DNA of 64,000 nt from Mastigias papua (GCA_964019165.1 OZ025287.1:1163102-1227101); one strand, 5' to 3'. Numbered from the stretch's first letter, positions 33,001 to 45,975 are shown. Numbers and translations are program-made. Notes: generated from the sequence alone by a model not told the origin.

Positions 33001-34781
33001 CAGAGATTACTTAGGGATGTCACTAAAGGCGGGCTCATTGGCAAGAAAGGCAGAGGAAGGAATAGAAAATGCTTTTTGATCACTGGAGAAGGAAAAAGAA
33101 TGGCAGGACAGAAACATATGGAGAGATCAAGTGCAGGGCTGAAGGTCAGGATAGATGGCATGTGTGGCGCTGAACCTGTCAGAAGACAGACAACTAAGAG
33201 AGACAGAGAGAGAGAAGAGTTGACACGCTATACATACCAACTGATTATCCAATATAATAGCATCATCCAGCCTTTTATCATTTACAGTTGCATAAATACA
33301 AGTGAACAATGACAGAAAAATGACCAGGAAAGTTCTTTTCAATTTGTTCCAGGCCCTCATAACCCCAAAGCTTCTCAAAGGGAATAACTATCACTGCAAT
33401 TGATTATTCAGACCTCCAGATGATAATGTACAAACAATGTCATTTGACTTTCTGCTTTCAATACAGTCTATAGGTGCAGCCACAGTTAATATGTACACCA
33501 GTCACACTGGAATTCGCTGTACACATTGTAGGAGGGCATGTAGCAGGAATGGGTTCAAAGACAATGGGCCAACCACATCTCCCTGCATCCCTCTAGATTA
33601 GTCAAAATTTATGACAAGCTTTGTATGAACTTTCTATGACTGTATAAGACAAAGTAAACAGCTTGTTTATGACAGTTGCAAGGAAAACATTTCGGTCATA
33701 CTCCACTATGGGGGGGGGGGGTATGACTTATCAGAAAAGAAGGAGTTTTAAGAGAAGTGGGTAATGGTTTGCAGATTTACAGATTTTCAATTGAAAAAGA
33801 ACAAGGTGTGTGTGTGTGTGGGGGGGGGGGGTGAATGACATATTAATGCTGAATGTGAGTCACAAACATTTCACATTGTATGGAATTTCCAATTTTGCAC
33901 CCGGGTTTTCAGATAAGGCCACTTCACGTTCTTAGTTGCCAGTTGCTTGCAGTGAGCATGGGGGCTGGGGTGTCATCTTAAAAGTCACCTGCAAAGTTGT
34001 GTGTTCACCAAGTAGTTATGCTCAACTTTACAAGTCGCTTCAGATTCTGTGACAGACTGGAAGTTTGGGTGGACAACTCACCCCCATATATCACCCCTTC
34101 ATTCACTTGCGTGCAATGCAACCCCAGTGACACAGCAATCTTTGGTCGAGCGGTGCGTGTGTGAATCTTTGATACCATGTCAATAACGTTAAGGCCCGAT
34201 CGGCTGTAAGTATATATGTTGGTGCTACTGGCTTGTTGTACTTTACTTACTACAGAAGTTGACCTGTTCAACATACAAAAAGTCCTCGCTCAACAAGCAT
34301 TCTCAGATAGATAGCCGTCAAGCTCATCGCAGAGCAAACGAGCTGGGCACATCATACGTCGAAAGGTGACAGTCACGTACGGCGAGAGAAGGACTAGATG
34401 CGATGAACAGGTTTCAGGGGCTCGCAACACCAGTTAACTAGCAATCATTACACTCTGGTTCAGGGCTGGACAACGACAGGATAATTGCTGTATTGGGGAC
34501 CTGATTATAGGGGCTTTACGCGAAATCGGATAGAACGTCATACCGTCATACAACAGTAACGTTTCAAATACAAACTTACTCGCAATATGACGTTTCCCAT
34601 GCTTCAGAAATCTAGCCAATGCTTCGAACGGCTTCTTGCAGATGCTGCAAGGAAACCAACCGTTTCTCAAATGAACTTTCAGATGAAGTAATAGACAAAA
34701 ATGTGAGTAGAATCTCAGATCACAGCGATCACATTTGCGTCGGAGCGCAGTCTTTTTCTTCCAACTGCGATGAGATCCCAT
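27085..34781 (-). CDS. Large C2H2 zinc-finger protein (three exons, about 1499 aa)
   Basis: Exons: 34580-34781, 28764-32630, 27085-27515. Junction phases agree (A|AA and G|GC) and the total is 4500 bp including the stop. The start is the ATG at 34781 (MGSHRSWKKKTALRRKCDRC); the reading frame upstream has only a GTG. Exon 1 has two C2H2 fingers (KCDRCDLRFY..., FPCSICKKPFE...). The giant exon has about nine more, widely spaced by Ser/Lys-rich linkers, for example FSCSICRSRFF, YHCTFCLHRV, LECRLCGANF, KSCKLCSAKY, FSCLICDVSF, YHCHLCENIY and PQCHLCKKKF. The last exon adds FVCTIPGCGKTFG, CFLCHRRFSS and LACDLCGKEF. Spaced fingers suggest a nuclear DNA- or chromatin-binding protein; no KRAB, SCAN or BTB domain is seen. 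It is head to head with a paralogous gene at 35685. No orthologue is named with confidence. Confidence 0.87.
27584..27659 (+). repeat. GAT/GGT microsatellite
   Basis: Imperfect GAT repeats change into pure GGT repeats. It sits in an intron. Confidence 0.9.
27885..28200 (+). repeat. Interspersed repeat, copy 1 (pair with 55135-55465)
   Basis: It shares ordered blocks with the copy at 55135-55465: GAAACAAACTGTCT, TCTGGATGTTCCTTATATTT, GAAGCTCAGCC and TTTCTTAACTTTTG. The right end read on the other strand (TTATAAGAAACACGAGACTC) resembles the left end of copy 2 (TTATAAGAAACAAACTGTCT), so the family probably has inverted termini. Confidence 0.6.
32631..34579. other. First intron of the minus-strand zinc-finger gene
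   Basis: It runs from the donor at 34574-34579 (GTAAGT on the minus strand) to the acceptor at 32631-32632 (TTTATTTCAG). It contains G-runs near 33712-33721 and 33820-33831 and nothing else I recognise. The open frame continues 23 codons upstream of the acceptor to an ATG at 32700, so an alternative start inside the intron cannot be excluded. Confidence 0.65.
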
Positions 34782-35040
34782 GGCTTTACTCACAGCAATG
34801 GCTCCTTACAGTAGCTGATGTAGTGAACACTATAGAAGTATTGCAAATCATACTCTTCCCTCCATACTTTGTAACCAACAGTTTTACACGAATACGTATG
34901 CCTCCGTCTACAATCCACGCTTTTTGACTCAGCTCCACTTCCCGTTGTTAGTCAATTGAGCGGAAAGCCTTTGTTTTCCTACCGGGGGTGACCTATATGG
35001 CCCAGTGTCTTACTTCTCAATTTTTCTAAGTTTCTCTGAC

Positions 35041-35087
<47 letters not shown>

Positions 35088-35684
35088 TTCCCACGTTTGG
35101 ACAACCAATATGTACTATATCACCACCAAATAGGCTTATGTCTTAGATTTGAAGATACTGAGCCGACTATGCAAAGAAAACATAAAAAGCTTCCTTTTCA
35201 CAGTTAAGAAAGAACGGGGTGATTTGTTTCAGTAGCATACACACAAGCACCCTGGGGTGGCACTCAGCATCATAGTTTACAGGTATGTCAGTCCAGTAAA
35301 ATTTATACATGGCCCAAAAATATCAACCCACTTCTACAAAACTCTAAAATATCAGCATTCAATTCTACAAGAAACCAAAACCCAACAAATAATTGAGAAG
35401 ATCAGTGGGATGTAAAGATATCAAATATCAAAACTTTAGTAACTTAACATATCAGACCTCAGTTTTAACAAATCGTAAAACCCATAAGTATCGCAAAGGA
35501 AACATTTTGACCCAAAAGTATCGGACTGACGTCCCAGTATGCTTTGACGCTGAGTGACACCCCTGGACACAAGCGACACCCGTATTTTCTTTAGTGCTGG
35601 AATGTTGTCCGTCACTTGGTCCAAATTACGTCAAGCAGTTGTGTGTTTCACCGACCGACAAAATCGAAGTGCTTCGGAACCAAT
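34782..35684. promoter_or_regulatory. Shared upstream region of two divergent zinc-finger genes
   Basis: Only about 900 bp separates the two start codons, which read outward from it on opposite strands. The stretch therefore probably serves as a bidirectional promoter. It contains a (TAA)n microsatellite at 35041-35087. I see no TATA box or other core element that I can support. Confidence 0.6.
35041..35087. repeat. (TAA)n microsatellite
   Basis: About fifteen perfect TAA units lie in the middle of the region between the two divergent zinc-finger genes. Confidence 0.95.
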
Positions 35685-38600
35685 ATGAAAGCTAGTAGGA
35701 AGATTCCAAAACGTAAAATCAAATGCAATCAGTGTGATAGAAGATTTTCAACGATATTTGCTCGTAATTTGCACATGCATGTGCACCAAAGCTCGAACAG
35801 TTCGTGGTTCCCGTGTCGATCATGCGGTAAAAAATTTTCAAAAATCGTCTCGCTCTTGAAGCACCGAGAGATACACCCACCCCCTCTTAGGAAAAGAATT
35901 GATAAGAGATGGCCTGCACATTTTAGAAAGAACAGTGGTGAGTTAGCATTAATAATTAATGAGCCTGTAGTGACGACTGATGTTTCTTTTGCAAACTTAG
36001 GCCGCCCCGTGCAAGCCCCATCACATGTTTCTCTTTTTTCTCAGGATACTTAGAATGACAAAACAAAGCATGGATAACGCTATGAATCTATGAATATACG
36101 TGTTTTTCCCACATAATATGCTCTATAGATTGCAATACCGGTATTGATAGGTTGGTGATACCAGCTTGGTACCTGGATATTTACGTGTTTTGATTTAACG
36201 CTTTGTTATTTCGCGTTGGTCAATTTCTGTGGCTGCGAAACTAGAAGAACTCTGCCCAAAATGTTAAAGTCCGGTAATGGTTGTGCTTTTGCTGCTAGTT
36301 TTGGGACTTATGGCGATTCATTGAAAAACTGCCAGGCAAAATAATCTCTGAGAATTCATGCATGAACCTATACAGTACTTTTAAAGTCCTTTGTAGTGAA
36401 TGGTTAGTCTTGAAAGCAACTACCTGGATTGGCTTTCAGAAGTTTTGAAGGATTTTCATGATTTTGAATTTGGCCAAATTTGACCAATCCATTGTCAATA
36501 TTACTGCTGTTTATAGCTAACTTTTTGGTATTGTATGAATTAATATATGCATAGCAGCCATAGTTACTGAGTCCTGATTTATCAGAACATACCGTTTTGT
36601 CAACTCAAGTAAGCAAAAATGAGCACATGGCTATTTTTGTGTACAGAAGTGTAATGTAGCAATACAAAATGGGAGGAAGAGAGGCAGAAAGGGATTGCAT
36701 ATTGTATGAATATGAAAGATCCAGTTGCAATTTTTTTATTTTGTACCCATTTTCGAAATGTCTGTTAGTTTATATATCGCCGTATCTATATCCAATATCA
36801 AGTTTAGTTCTGGAGATTACAAGAAATCATAAAGTTCCTAAAATAAACACAGCGTCTTTCTTTTGTATTCAAGAAATGTCATAGTATACATGCATTTAAT
36901 ACACAGATAGACCAGTGGTGCTAAAAGTAAAATTTTTCCCAGAGATTCATCTAGTCAATTTGCCTTCATGTGAGGGCAACACAACTGAAAACAATTCCTG
37001 TAAAGTGCCACCAACTTGTGGGAAACTGAGGTGCTTTTCCTGCTTATATGTCATTTAACCCATGTTTACACTACACATTTAAGCCTGGGTTTATTCACCT
37101 ATGATTTGGCTCAACCCTGGTTTAACCTACCTTCATTCCCTAAAATCTAACCCAGGTTCAATTTAGGTTCAAGCCACTTCCAAAGAAGGGTTGGCTTAAC
37201 TTGAGTTGAATCCAGCTTGACTGCATTTACACTACAAATAGTCTACCTTAGGTTAATGTCAACCCAGGTTCTTCCCAGGTTAGAAGTTGTAGTGTAGACA
37301 GGGCTTTAATCATAAGATGTTTTAAACTCTGGCATGGTATGGTTTCCTATCCTTTTACTTTTGTAGGCATTTTTTCATAAGAACATTTTCTTATGGCCCA
37401 AAACTGAAACTTTGTTAGCTTTTTGACGATTTTAGCACTATAACTGTTTAGAAAGACTTTCTTCGCAAGAATGCTTTAGATTGTATGCCACTTTAGTGTT
37501 ACAACTGACACTACACATGTATAATGTTGGATACATGGATAAACATGGAGTAAATGTGCAGATTAAGCATATTAGATGGTTGGCTTGGGTGAAAATGGGA
37601 ATTTTAAATGTATATGAACTTATGGGCTTTTTCTTTGTTTATTCATATAAATATTTACAAAACAGACAACTACAGAAGCAATACCACAGGGAGCATGGAA
37701 TTACATAGCAACCCTGTGGCCATTACACAGAACATAAGAATACAAATAAACACAAATGAATGAATCTTTCACCTGTTATGCAACTACTCCACCAGGGAGG
37801 GCACCTCAAAGTTTGTTTAAAATAGCATTGCAAAATGCAGGTAGAGCCTTACTAAGAAACATTATGAACTTTTGAACTATCTTACTTTTCTGACCAATCG
37901 AGTACTAGTTTCTTATAAACCACTTTCATATAGGGAACATATATGCTTGTATGCCATCTGTAGACTCAACAGTCGTACACTGATATGCCTAAAAAGATGG
38001 TCTAAATTCACAGTGGTAGAAAGAAGATGGCCAATTTTCTTTCTTGCTTTTTTGCCTCCATGGTGTTTCCACCACTACTTTGCAGAAAAGCCTTCATCAT
38101 TATCACTATCGTTATTTAAAGTTGGTTACAAATATAGTTGTTAAAAACTAATTCAAACCAACTATTCAAAGTAAAAGAATACATAGATTAGACTGTACAC
38201 ATGTTCTACTAAAGTATGTGCTGTACACATGTGAATGCTCTGACCAGGGGATCTTTTTCATACAGAACTAGTGGGAAGTCCCCATACCTGTCCCTTAAAT
38301 CTCCACACTTGTTGGCCCACAAGCCCCTACTAGGAAGTACACTTATGGTTGGAATTTTGTTGAAATTGCTGCTCATTTGTCAAATTATCTGTTACTTCTT
38401 CCGTTTCTTTTTTATTCTCTTGCCAAAATCCAAAGCATGGTAGCAAAATGAGAAGGGAAAGCTCCATGATTATTTTCCCGCACTCCTTCCCTGTGCATCA
38501 ATTCCACACCAATGAAAATTCTGTTAAAGATTTCCAGGGCCGTTTTTGGCCATTTATAGTTTCGTATGATTTGTGGATGATACTGCAAGAATGGTAGAAC

Positions 38601-41600
38601 TAATATGAGAAACCCAAATTGCAGTCTAGCAGTAATGTGTATGTTTCTAGTCCAGAAACAAAATTGTATAGGTACTCAGGAATCTGTCCTAAGCACTGAT
38701 CCCAAGCAAGTGCCTGATATCCAAAGAGTCACGTGATATAAACACTACATGATAACGAGTCACGTTGATAATGAAGCTTCACGATGACGAGGCAAGCTGA
38801 CATCACTGTTTCATAAAAGAAGTTTCCTCTGGTATCCTCCTCCATACTGGACAAGCACCCCAAGCACCATAGAATGGCTTCAGTGTATAAGCTAAGATCT
38901 ATAAATCGTGGCTGGTTTATTGCTTTTGGGCTTTCAATAATTGGACAAGGCTGAGAGAGCTATTTAACGTTGTTTACTGGCGGTATTTTCACATAGCTTC
39001 TGAGGCTCAGCCGGACATCGGCTAGAAGGATCATGCTACTTCCCAGGAAATCGATATCATCGGCTACTTTTCGTCGAGTGACCCGTAGAAGATTAGTAAT
39101 TTGTCACACTGTTATTTGTATTGTACCCGCCGTTCAAATTTATTTTGCTGAGCTTGTTAGGGTATTTTGCTTGTTGTTGGAATTGGCACATAAAGCAGTT
39201 GAGTGGAGAGAGAGGAGGGGAAGACGAAAGGTAGAGAAGAAAGATGACGGCGGAGAAAAGGAGTTAGATAAGCTGGCCTCAAGATTCAGTGGGAGGGGTA
39301 CATGTCTCATAGGCATGCCACTTATATTCAAGTTATATGGCGGGTCTCGATCTTGCGATCCTTAACTTTGTACCTTGAGTGCCCTACCATTGAACTGTCA
39401 CGTGACCCAGTCATGCCCGCTCTGTGCATTGGACTAGCTGTTGAAATTTGGCTGCGCAAACCGGGGCAGTGAGTTTCACAATTGTTTCCGAAATACTGTT
39501 GTCTTATATAGAATTAGTTCTAGTAATTCTATAAGTAGTTTAAGTGCCATATGCAGTGTGACCATGGGTGTGGCCATTGAAGTAGCTTAGATTACACCCC
39601 CTTCTTAACTTTTTAAGATGGTACCCCTGCAGTGAACCCGAGTCAAGTTAGAAGTGTTATTTTCAAGCCCTAAGTGCGAAGGAGCATATTGTTAATGTAG
39701 CTGCCGAGTATACATTGGCCGAGTTTTTCCAATGTGTCGCATGGCTCAAAGAATAATCGATTCTTTCTTATTTCTCTGAGTGATGGCTATCTCCAGAAAT
39801 TCAAGAACTAACCAATTCAGACTAATCAAAGCTCGCATGCATTAGCCGTTCAATGGGTTATAGCCCGAATAGAAGCAGAAACAAAAATATTTCAGTTGTC
39901 ATTTTAAGCACTTTGCAAATTACTCTATTGTGCCTCAGTAATCTGTTTATTTGACCTTGATCTCAGGGGGTTCCTTTCATAAACTCTACAGTGACAGCAT
40001 TTTATAGTTCACCTAACTAGCTCGCTAGTCATTTACTCATCTTTATTTCCTTAACCTTAAAGGTCTTATCTCATTTCTTTCAGTTGATGCTTCGAAAAAT
40101 ATGGATTCAAGTAATGGGCAATTGCATGATAATATCATATCCGAATCTGAAGCTATCAGAATTGCAACGGAAGCAGAAAATATCAAGGTTGCTAACCTTC
40201 CCGTTAGAAAGTCTACTGTGAAAGGAAGCAGCACTGATGGAATCATTCAGGCGGCTGACAGCAGCCCGCAAGAAGGCATCAGTTCATCAATCAACACTAG
40301 AGAACCTAATTTTGTTGAGAATGGCAATAATGATCTCCAGGTATCCATTGTCTCATCAACTGATGTCAATTCAGGTGCATCCAAGGCACTGGGTTCTACA
40401 GTCAGTACTTCAGACAAATCGGTGGAGAAAGACAGCTGTAGTCAGAGGGTAGTGAAATCCAGAAATATAAGTGTTTTTCAGCCTAGCAAGGAAGACGGAG
40501 ACTTTATGTATCCTTGTGTCGACTGCGGCAAGCCTTTCAAGAATGAAGATCTAATGTGGAAGCATTTTGAGGTGTCTCATTGTGTTTTAGATCAGTTGCC
40601 ATCTACCACTACAATATCAGTTGGTCCAAGTCCAGGTTCCAAGCGATTTGAGTGTCCAGTTTGCGGTAAAGTCCTGACATCTTCGCTTAGTTTGAAAGAA
40701 CATATGTCAAAGCATACTGGCGCAAAGAACTTTTCATGCCCAAATTGTGGTAGGCGGTTTGCCTGGAGGGGATCTGTAAGGAAGCACTTATTACGCACAC
40801 CTTGTGGTGGTGGTGGTGGTGGTGGTGGTGGTGGTAAAAAGTCATTGTCCTCTGCATCTTCATCAGACCGTAAATCATCTGTACAACATGCAGAACCTGC
40901 CTTTGTTGGTAGTCAAAAGAAGCCAGCTCGAACAGGGTGCAATCAAGTTATGTCTAATGTTGTCACCCATAGCGATGATATTCTTTGTAAGCGCCATACT
41001 AGCTCTAAAGAAGATCACCCTTGCTCTGTTTCTGATCCAGGGACTAGAAAGAGGAAAGGTTCAGGTGCCTGTGGATTACTTGAAGTCAAAAAGTACGCCG
41101 TCATTGTGGAAGAGTTTGTCAGGAATTCCATCCTGTGTCAGGAAGGGTTTGGAGTGAGAAAAGAAATGCTTAGATACGTAGATGTAGGGGGTGCCCCTGA
41201 GGTGGGTAGACATGTTTGCAGAGTGTGTGGTAATGTTTACAAGTATAAATCTTCGTTGAAGATTCACATGAGAGCCCATACTGGTGAAATTCCTTATCAG
41301 TGTAGAATCTGTAAACAGAGATTTCCTACACATAAATATTGCAGAAATCATGTATTGAACCATGGAAGAGAATCTGCCTCAGACGAGCTCAGATATGCGG
41401 TAGTACAAATGATGGAATCTAAGCTGGTACGAAAGGAAAGCGTTAGACATACGAGAGAAAGAAAAGGCCAGATTTGTGGTCTAACTAGAAATAGGAGAAG
41501 TGAAGCACTAGATATTGTGCAGGAACGAAGGATAAGTGAAGATGAATTGCCGTATGATAACAGAAATCAGAATAAGATAAAGATTGAAACACCTAAGACA

Positions 41601-43484
41601 CCTGTTCAATCTACTGCCCAAGCAAGAGGTTCGTCATTAAACAATAGTAAAAAATCTTCACCAGCAGTTCCCTACAGAATCGGAGCAAATGATACCGATG
41701 AAACAGGTGTTAAGGCTCACAGAGAAACAAGAAAAAGAGCTGTAACATATTTTGACTTAGCTGAAGGTCCCGATGATGAGATTCCTATGAAAAAGAGGAG
41801 AAAAAATCTCAGTAGAGTTGTGGAAGATAGTTTAGGCATGAATGGATCTGATGAGGAGGAAGAGACTTACCAGGTGCAAGCTTTACTGCGGCCTGTTAGG
41901 AAGAAGAGGGAGAGTAGGAAAAAACGTATCGAATGTGGTATGTCTGAAGAGGAGTCAGGGGGTAGCTGCTTAAGACCAAGTCTGAACAATACAGGAAGTC
42001 CTTTGAGTTTGCAAAATATGGCATCTATATCACCTTCGCCCAAGAAGGCAGATAGTGCGGACGATAACCAGGATGCAGCAAAGCTATTGTTTCAATGCAA
42101 AATCTGCAACACGAAGTTTTCATCACGATTTGTTCTACGTCGTCACGAAGTGATTACTGGTCACACAAAAGCATCTTACGAGTGCCCATACTGCAAGAGG
42201 ATTTACTCTGAAGGCGGTGCGTACAGCAATCATATGTTTGTGCACCAACGGGAGAATGGAATGAATTGTGACATTTGCGGAAAGGAGCTGCAAAGCCGAA
42301 CGACGTTTCTTAACCATGTGGAAATGCACAGAAAGAACCCATTCAATTGTGAACTCTGTTTTGAATGGTTCCCAACTGCAAAGAAACTTAAGGAACATCT
42401 TGATATTGCTCATGACGACCAGAAGGAGTTCAAGTGCAAGTATTGTAAGAAGACATTTGACTGGCAGTCTAACTATTCGAGACATTTGAACAAGCACACA
42501 AACAGGAGGGAGTTCAAATGCAAAATCTGCCATTACAGTTTCAACATCATTTCCAATCTGAAGAGGCATATGGCTTCCGTGCATAAGGGCGAAACTGAAC
42601 TGACAAAAAGCACATGGGAAGCTGTTAATCCGGCTCAGGTAGACCATGTGCTCAACAGGCAACACCAAAGACGTGATCTGTGGAAAGTGAAATGGGAGGA
42701 GGGCGAAGATTCTACAGCTCCTGAAAAAAGACGAGGCCGACTGAAGGCCCTGAGAGCTGAAAACAGAAAGAAATATAATTGTGGAATTTGCGAGTTTCTG
42801 TGCTCGTCAAGAGTGGAGCTTACAAATCATTTGCGTTTTGCGCACAAACAAGGAAACAGTCCAGAGACAGCTTTTATTCATTTTATCATAGAAGACGAGA
42901 ACTTTGTGTGCCAGCTGTGCGGTTCTGTTATTTATATCCGACACAGTCTCAAAAACCATATGCGAAGAGTACACAATATGGAAATCGATGATAATGATAT
43001 TGCTGGTGTCAGCAAATGCAAGTCTGTACCACAACAGAATTCTGGAAAAGACGGTGATGTAAAGGAGGGTACTGCACTGACAGGAGCTGCACGCGAGAGA
43101 ATTGCTCGAAAAAATTTTAAAAGTCAGCACAAAGTTCATAACTCTCCGGAAAGAAGAAAGCTTGCAGTTGAAACAAGGAAATCAAAATCACAGGCCACTC
43201 TGAGCCCACGTAAAGGAGTCGCCAGTGATGTGAAGGAGAAGCCATCAAGCAGAAAGAACGAGTTAGTTTCGAGTCAAGCAGAAGCTGGTGAAAGAATAAA
43301 TTGCAGCCTTTGCAATGATGCGTTTCAGTCAACCCATTCACTTGTGCAACACCTTCATAAATTCCACAAAATTCCTGCTGGCCTAGAGGAGAGTTTGATT
43401 GCGTTGACAAAAGGTGTGTCAGGCTTTAAATGCGATGCGCAAAGTACGTCAAATGTCACCAAGGGATCAATGGGAAAGGGGTAG
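35685..43484 (+). CDS. Large C2H2 zinc-finger protein (two exons, about 1217 aa)
   Basis: Exons: 35685-35937 and 40084-43484; the phase-1 junction (AGT G|TT GAT) is in frame and totals 3654 bp with the stop. The start is the first ATG, MKASRKIPKRKIKCNQC. Exon 1 has two fingers (KCNQCDRRFS..., FPCRSCGKKFS...) that pair with those of the neighbouring minus-strand gene. Exon 2 has about fourteen more, including a five-finger run (FQCKICNTKF to FKCKICHYSF, about 42090-42590) and singles such as FECPVCGKVL, HVCRVCGNVY, YNCGICEFLC, FVCQLCGSVI and INCSLCNDAF. An 11-residue poly-Gly tract follows the third finger of exon 2 (40804-40836). Basic stretches such as KKRRKN and RKKRESRKKR look like nuclear localisation signals. 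No KRAB, SCAN or BTB domain is seen. It is probably a DNA-binding regulator; the orthologue is not identified. AATAAA occurs at 43496, very close to the stop. Confidence 0.88.
37059..37305. mobile_element. 247-bp MITE with TTAA target duplication
   Basis: The termini are inverted repeats: left CCCATGTTTACACTACACA, right on the other strand GCCCTGTCTACACTACAACT. TTAA flanks both sides (37055-37058 and 37306-37309). TTAA insertion is typical of piggyBac and Kolobok elements. The interior repeats AACCCAGGTT in both orientations. It is non-coding. Confidence 0.75.
39341..39405 (-). repeat. tRNA-derived SINE head
   Basis: Read on the minus strand, it has an A-box-like AGTTCAATGGTAGGGCACTC followed about 35 bases later by a B-box-like GATCGAGACCC. 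This order and spacing are those of a tRNA promoter. The lack of a proper acceptor stem suggests a SINE rather than a tRNA gene. Confidence 0.6.
40804..40836 (+). repeat. GGT microsatellite inside coding sequence (poly-Gly)
   Basis: A pure run of GGT codons encodes eleven glycines in the plus-strand zinc-finger protein, directly after the third finger of the large exon. Length variation here would stay in frame. Confidence 0.9.
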
Positions 43485-45975
43485 ACAGGCATTCAAATAA
43501 AGAATCTGCGTATGGTCTGCTCGAAAGACACCCGAAGGAATCTGCCTCGGGTCAATGTTCAGTTGATTTGATTCACTTTTACTTCGCAAGAGGATGGTAG
43601 ATATAAATGTCGTGTGCTTGTGTGTGGTGCTTATAACGAGAGAGAAGAATTCTGCTGCTTTTTAAGGGTGGACATTTTATAGTTTCAGTTTGTATAGTGT
43701 ACAGTAGTTTGCTTTTAATTTTGACGGTTTTTTAAAGTTTATCGTATTGAACTATTGATTTAGAAAAGTAGGTCAAACGAATCCTTTTCAAGGTATTTTT
43801 TAGGCTACAACAAGATTTATTTTTGATTCGCGGAAATTTTTGGAAGGTAAATTTTTTGTATAGGAGAAGCAAATAACTCTATGTTGGCTCGCTTTAGCTT
43901 CAACCCAAGTTGAATCCTCGAAAGCAATGAAGCCTTTAACATGAAAGATGCAATGCTTGAATTCCGCTCCTTGATTCATTCAAGATGCATTTGAGGTTTT
44001 TCAAAACCCAGCAAATCTATGGCCATGATATCGTTATCAGCGTAGCTAAAAATGGATAACTTTACAGTAGGCATATGAGACTTTTTGGATGTAGTGTTTT
44101 ATACAGTTTGCAGCTGCACCCCTGACTTGTGTGTGTTGCTTTGTTTTTCGTAGGTAGTTGCATGGAGGTTAGTTTGTTTCGTTTTTTATACGTGGGTTAT
44201 TAGAAACTTGTTCGTTGATTTGCGACTAACTTGCGTGTTGAAGTTGACTAACCTGCGTGTTGAAGTCTCTTTGTAAGGATTTTTTGTGACGTGAATTTTT
44301 ATCGAAGACATCTGTTCTGCAGACAGATAGCAGGACAGATTAATGCAGGAAGTAGACGTTTTTAAAAGCTAACAAAGAACATTTGATATTAATTATAAAT
44401 AGATCTGATTATCTGAAATATAGAAGATTTTTCATATTATCAAGGTTTGTTCAGTTTCAAACAATATCCTTTTTATAGTCACTGATTTCGAGAAGCTTGT
44501 TTCCTGGCTCGTCCCGTGGAAGCGATTGAACCAGTGTTACGAATTCGCAGAAAAATCCTCCTTTATTGGCGATCTCTGATGTATTTACGCTAGTATGTAC
44601 TACCTATTACGTGAAGTATATCCCAAAATAAGTAACGATATTTGTAACAAAGTGGGATATGACTTAATAGCGAACAATGTACGCACGGTCCAATGACACA
44701 TTTGTGTTTATCTTTTTGGGGGACAGTGGTAATAAAGTTGCTGACTACAGCACGATAGGTGACCCAGCTGGTTTCCATATACGTTCTAAACCGCTACAGC
44801 TGCCTTTTTAAGCTAATTTTAAGCTATGCCTGCTTTTATTACGGGAAACTTATTTCCTTCCTTGGATCAAGACTTTTGGAAAGCTTTAAAGTTTGAAGAA
44901 ACTGTTGGCCCTATTCAATTTCAATCGATAAGTTAATTCCAAAGCTCCTAAGGTCTACTTGGCCCTCCCCCATCTATAAACTGCTGAGCGCCCATCGCTA
45001 TATATGAAAGACGTAATAGTCTCAAGTCAGTCTGAGTCTGCACGTCTAGGTCCAATTGTTGATTATGGTGGTTGTGTATCGTACCGATGAAGACATGTCA
45101 ACCGACATGGAAACCCCAACAGGAGGCTTGAGTACGTTCCCTAGTAGGGGCCGTGAAAAGTTCAATGTTGCTGGTGGATAAGCCGGCACGACTGTTTGTT
45201 GTAACAATACCTGCAGTTTATTGGCAACTAGCTACACAGCAAGTCTTTGTGAACTTACCATGGTAACAGTCAAACTAGGTGCAATCTCTGTTGTTGCTGC
45301 GGTTTTCTATCCGGGAACTTTGACGTAACAGACAAGATGCTAAAGGACTTCGGAGGAAGTTAACATGCAAGGATTTTGTGCTGTTTTTCGCGGCTTGGAG
45401 GACAACATCATCTGATTTAGACAGTATATTCTCCATAAGGAATATTCTTGAAATAAAGATTGCGATAAGACGAGATATTCAGGTGACGAAAAGCAGTCGT
45501 CGTTGAACGAGTCTTTGATCTACTGCTGGCAGCATTGTTAATTTGATATTACGATTCAATTTTTTATTCATTTGCCGCATCCATGCATAATTTTTTTATA
45601 CACTTGTCGAATCGATGTCGTTTTTACTAAGGCAGGTGTCTTAACACGAATAGGAAACAGCAAGTTAGAAGATATTTATCCTTCGGAGTTCAAAGGCGCA
45701 TGGTGAAGTTTGTATCGAGAGGGTCAATGCGGACGAATTTTAAATGAACGAAGACCTGTTTTAACGTCAAAACCCATGCCAAAAGTGAGGGGTACACCGG
45801 CATCTGTAAGAAGCGACCACTAGCGAATCTATTCATGAGTTACGGGGCAAAATATGTAGCGTTGTTGTATGCATAGAGTCAAGGAAAGATGTATTTTCTG
45901 CCTTCCTTGCCACCTTTGTTTAGGCGACGAGCCAAGCAAACCGTACTAGTAGTTGCGTGATACACACGGTTTGTT
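43485..45975. other. Intergenic stretch: 3' UTR of the zinc-finger gene and ZFAND4 upstream region
   Basis: AATAAA hexamers are at 43496 and near 45452. A 38-codon ATG-to-stop frame is at 45065-45181, upstream of the ZFAND4 start and on the same strand. No other coding segment is supported. Confidence 0.55.
45065..45181 (+). other. Small ORF (38 codons) upstream of ZFAND4
   Basis: It opens MVVVYRTDEDMSTDMETPTG and closes at TAA. It could be an upstream ORF in a ZFAND4 leader, a microprotein, or chance. I recognise no family. Confidence 0.25.

Larger units (their letters stand above)
35938..40083. other. First intron of the plus-strand zinc-finger gene
   Basis: It runs from the donor GTGAGT at 35938 to the acceptor TTTCTTTCAG ending at 40083. 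It contains a TTAA-flanked MITE at 37059-37305 and a minus-strand SINE head at 39341-39405. A 110-codon open frame at 39033-39365 runs straight into the SINE and has no recognisable domain, so I do not call it. Confidence 0.7.

Noticed and set aside
39033..39365. 110-codon plus-strand open frame
   Set aside because: It has no recognisable domain, lies in a zinc-finger gene intron and runs into a SINE on the other strand.
42135..42668. 177-codon minus-strand frame opposite the zinc-finger exon
   Set aside because: It is an antisense shadow of a well-supported coding exon with many C2H2 fingers.
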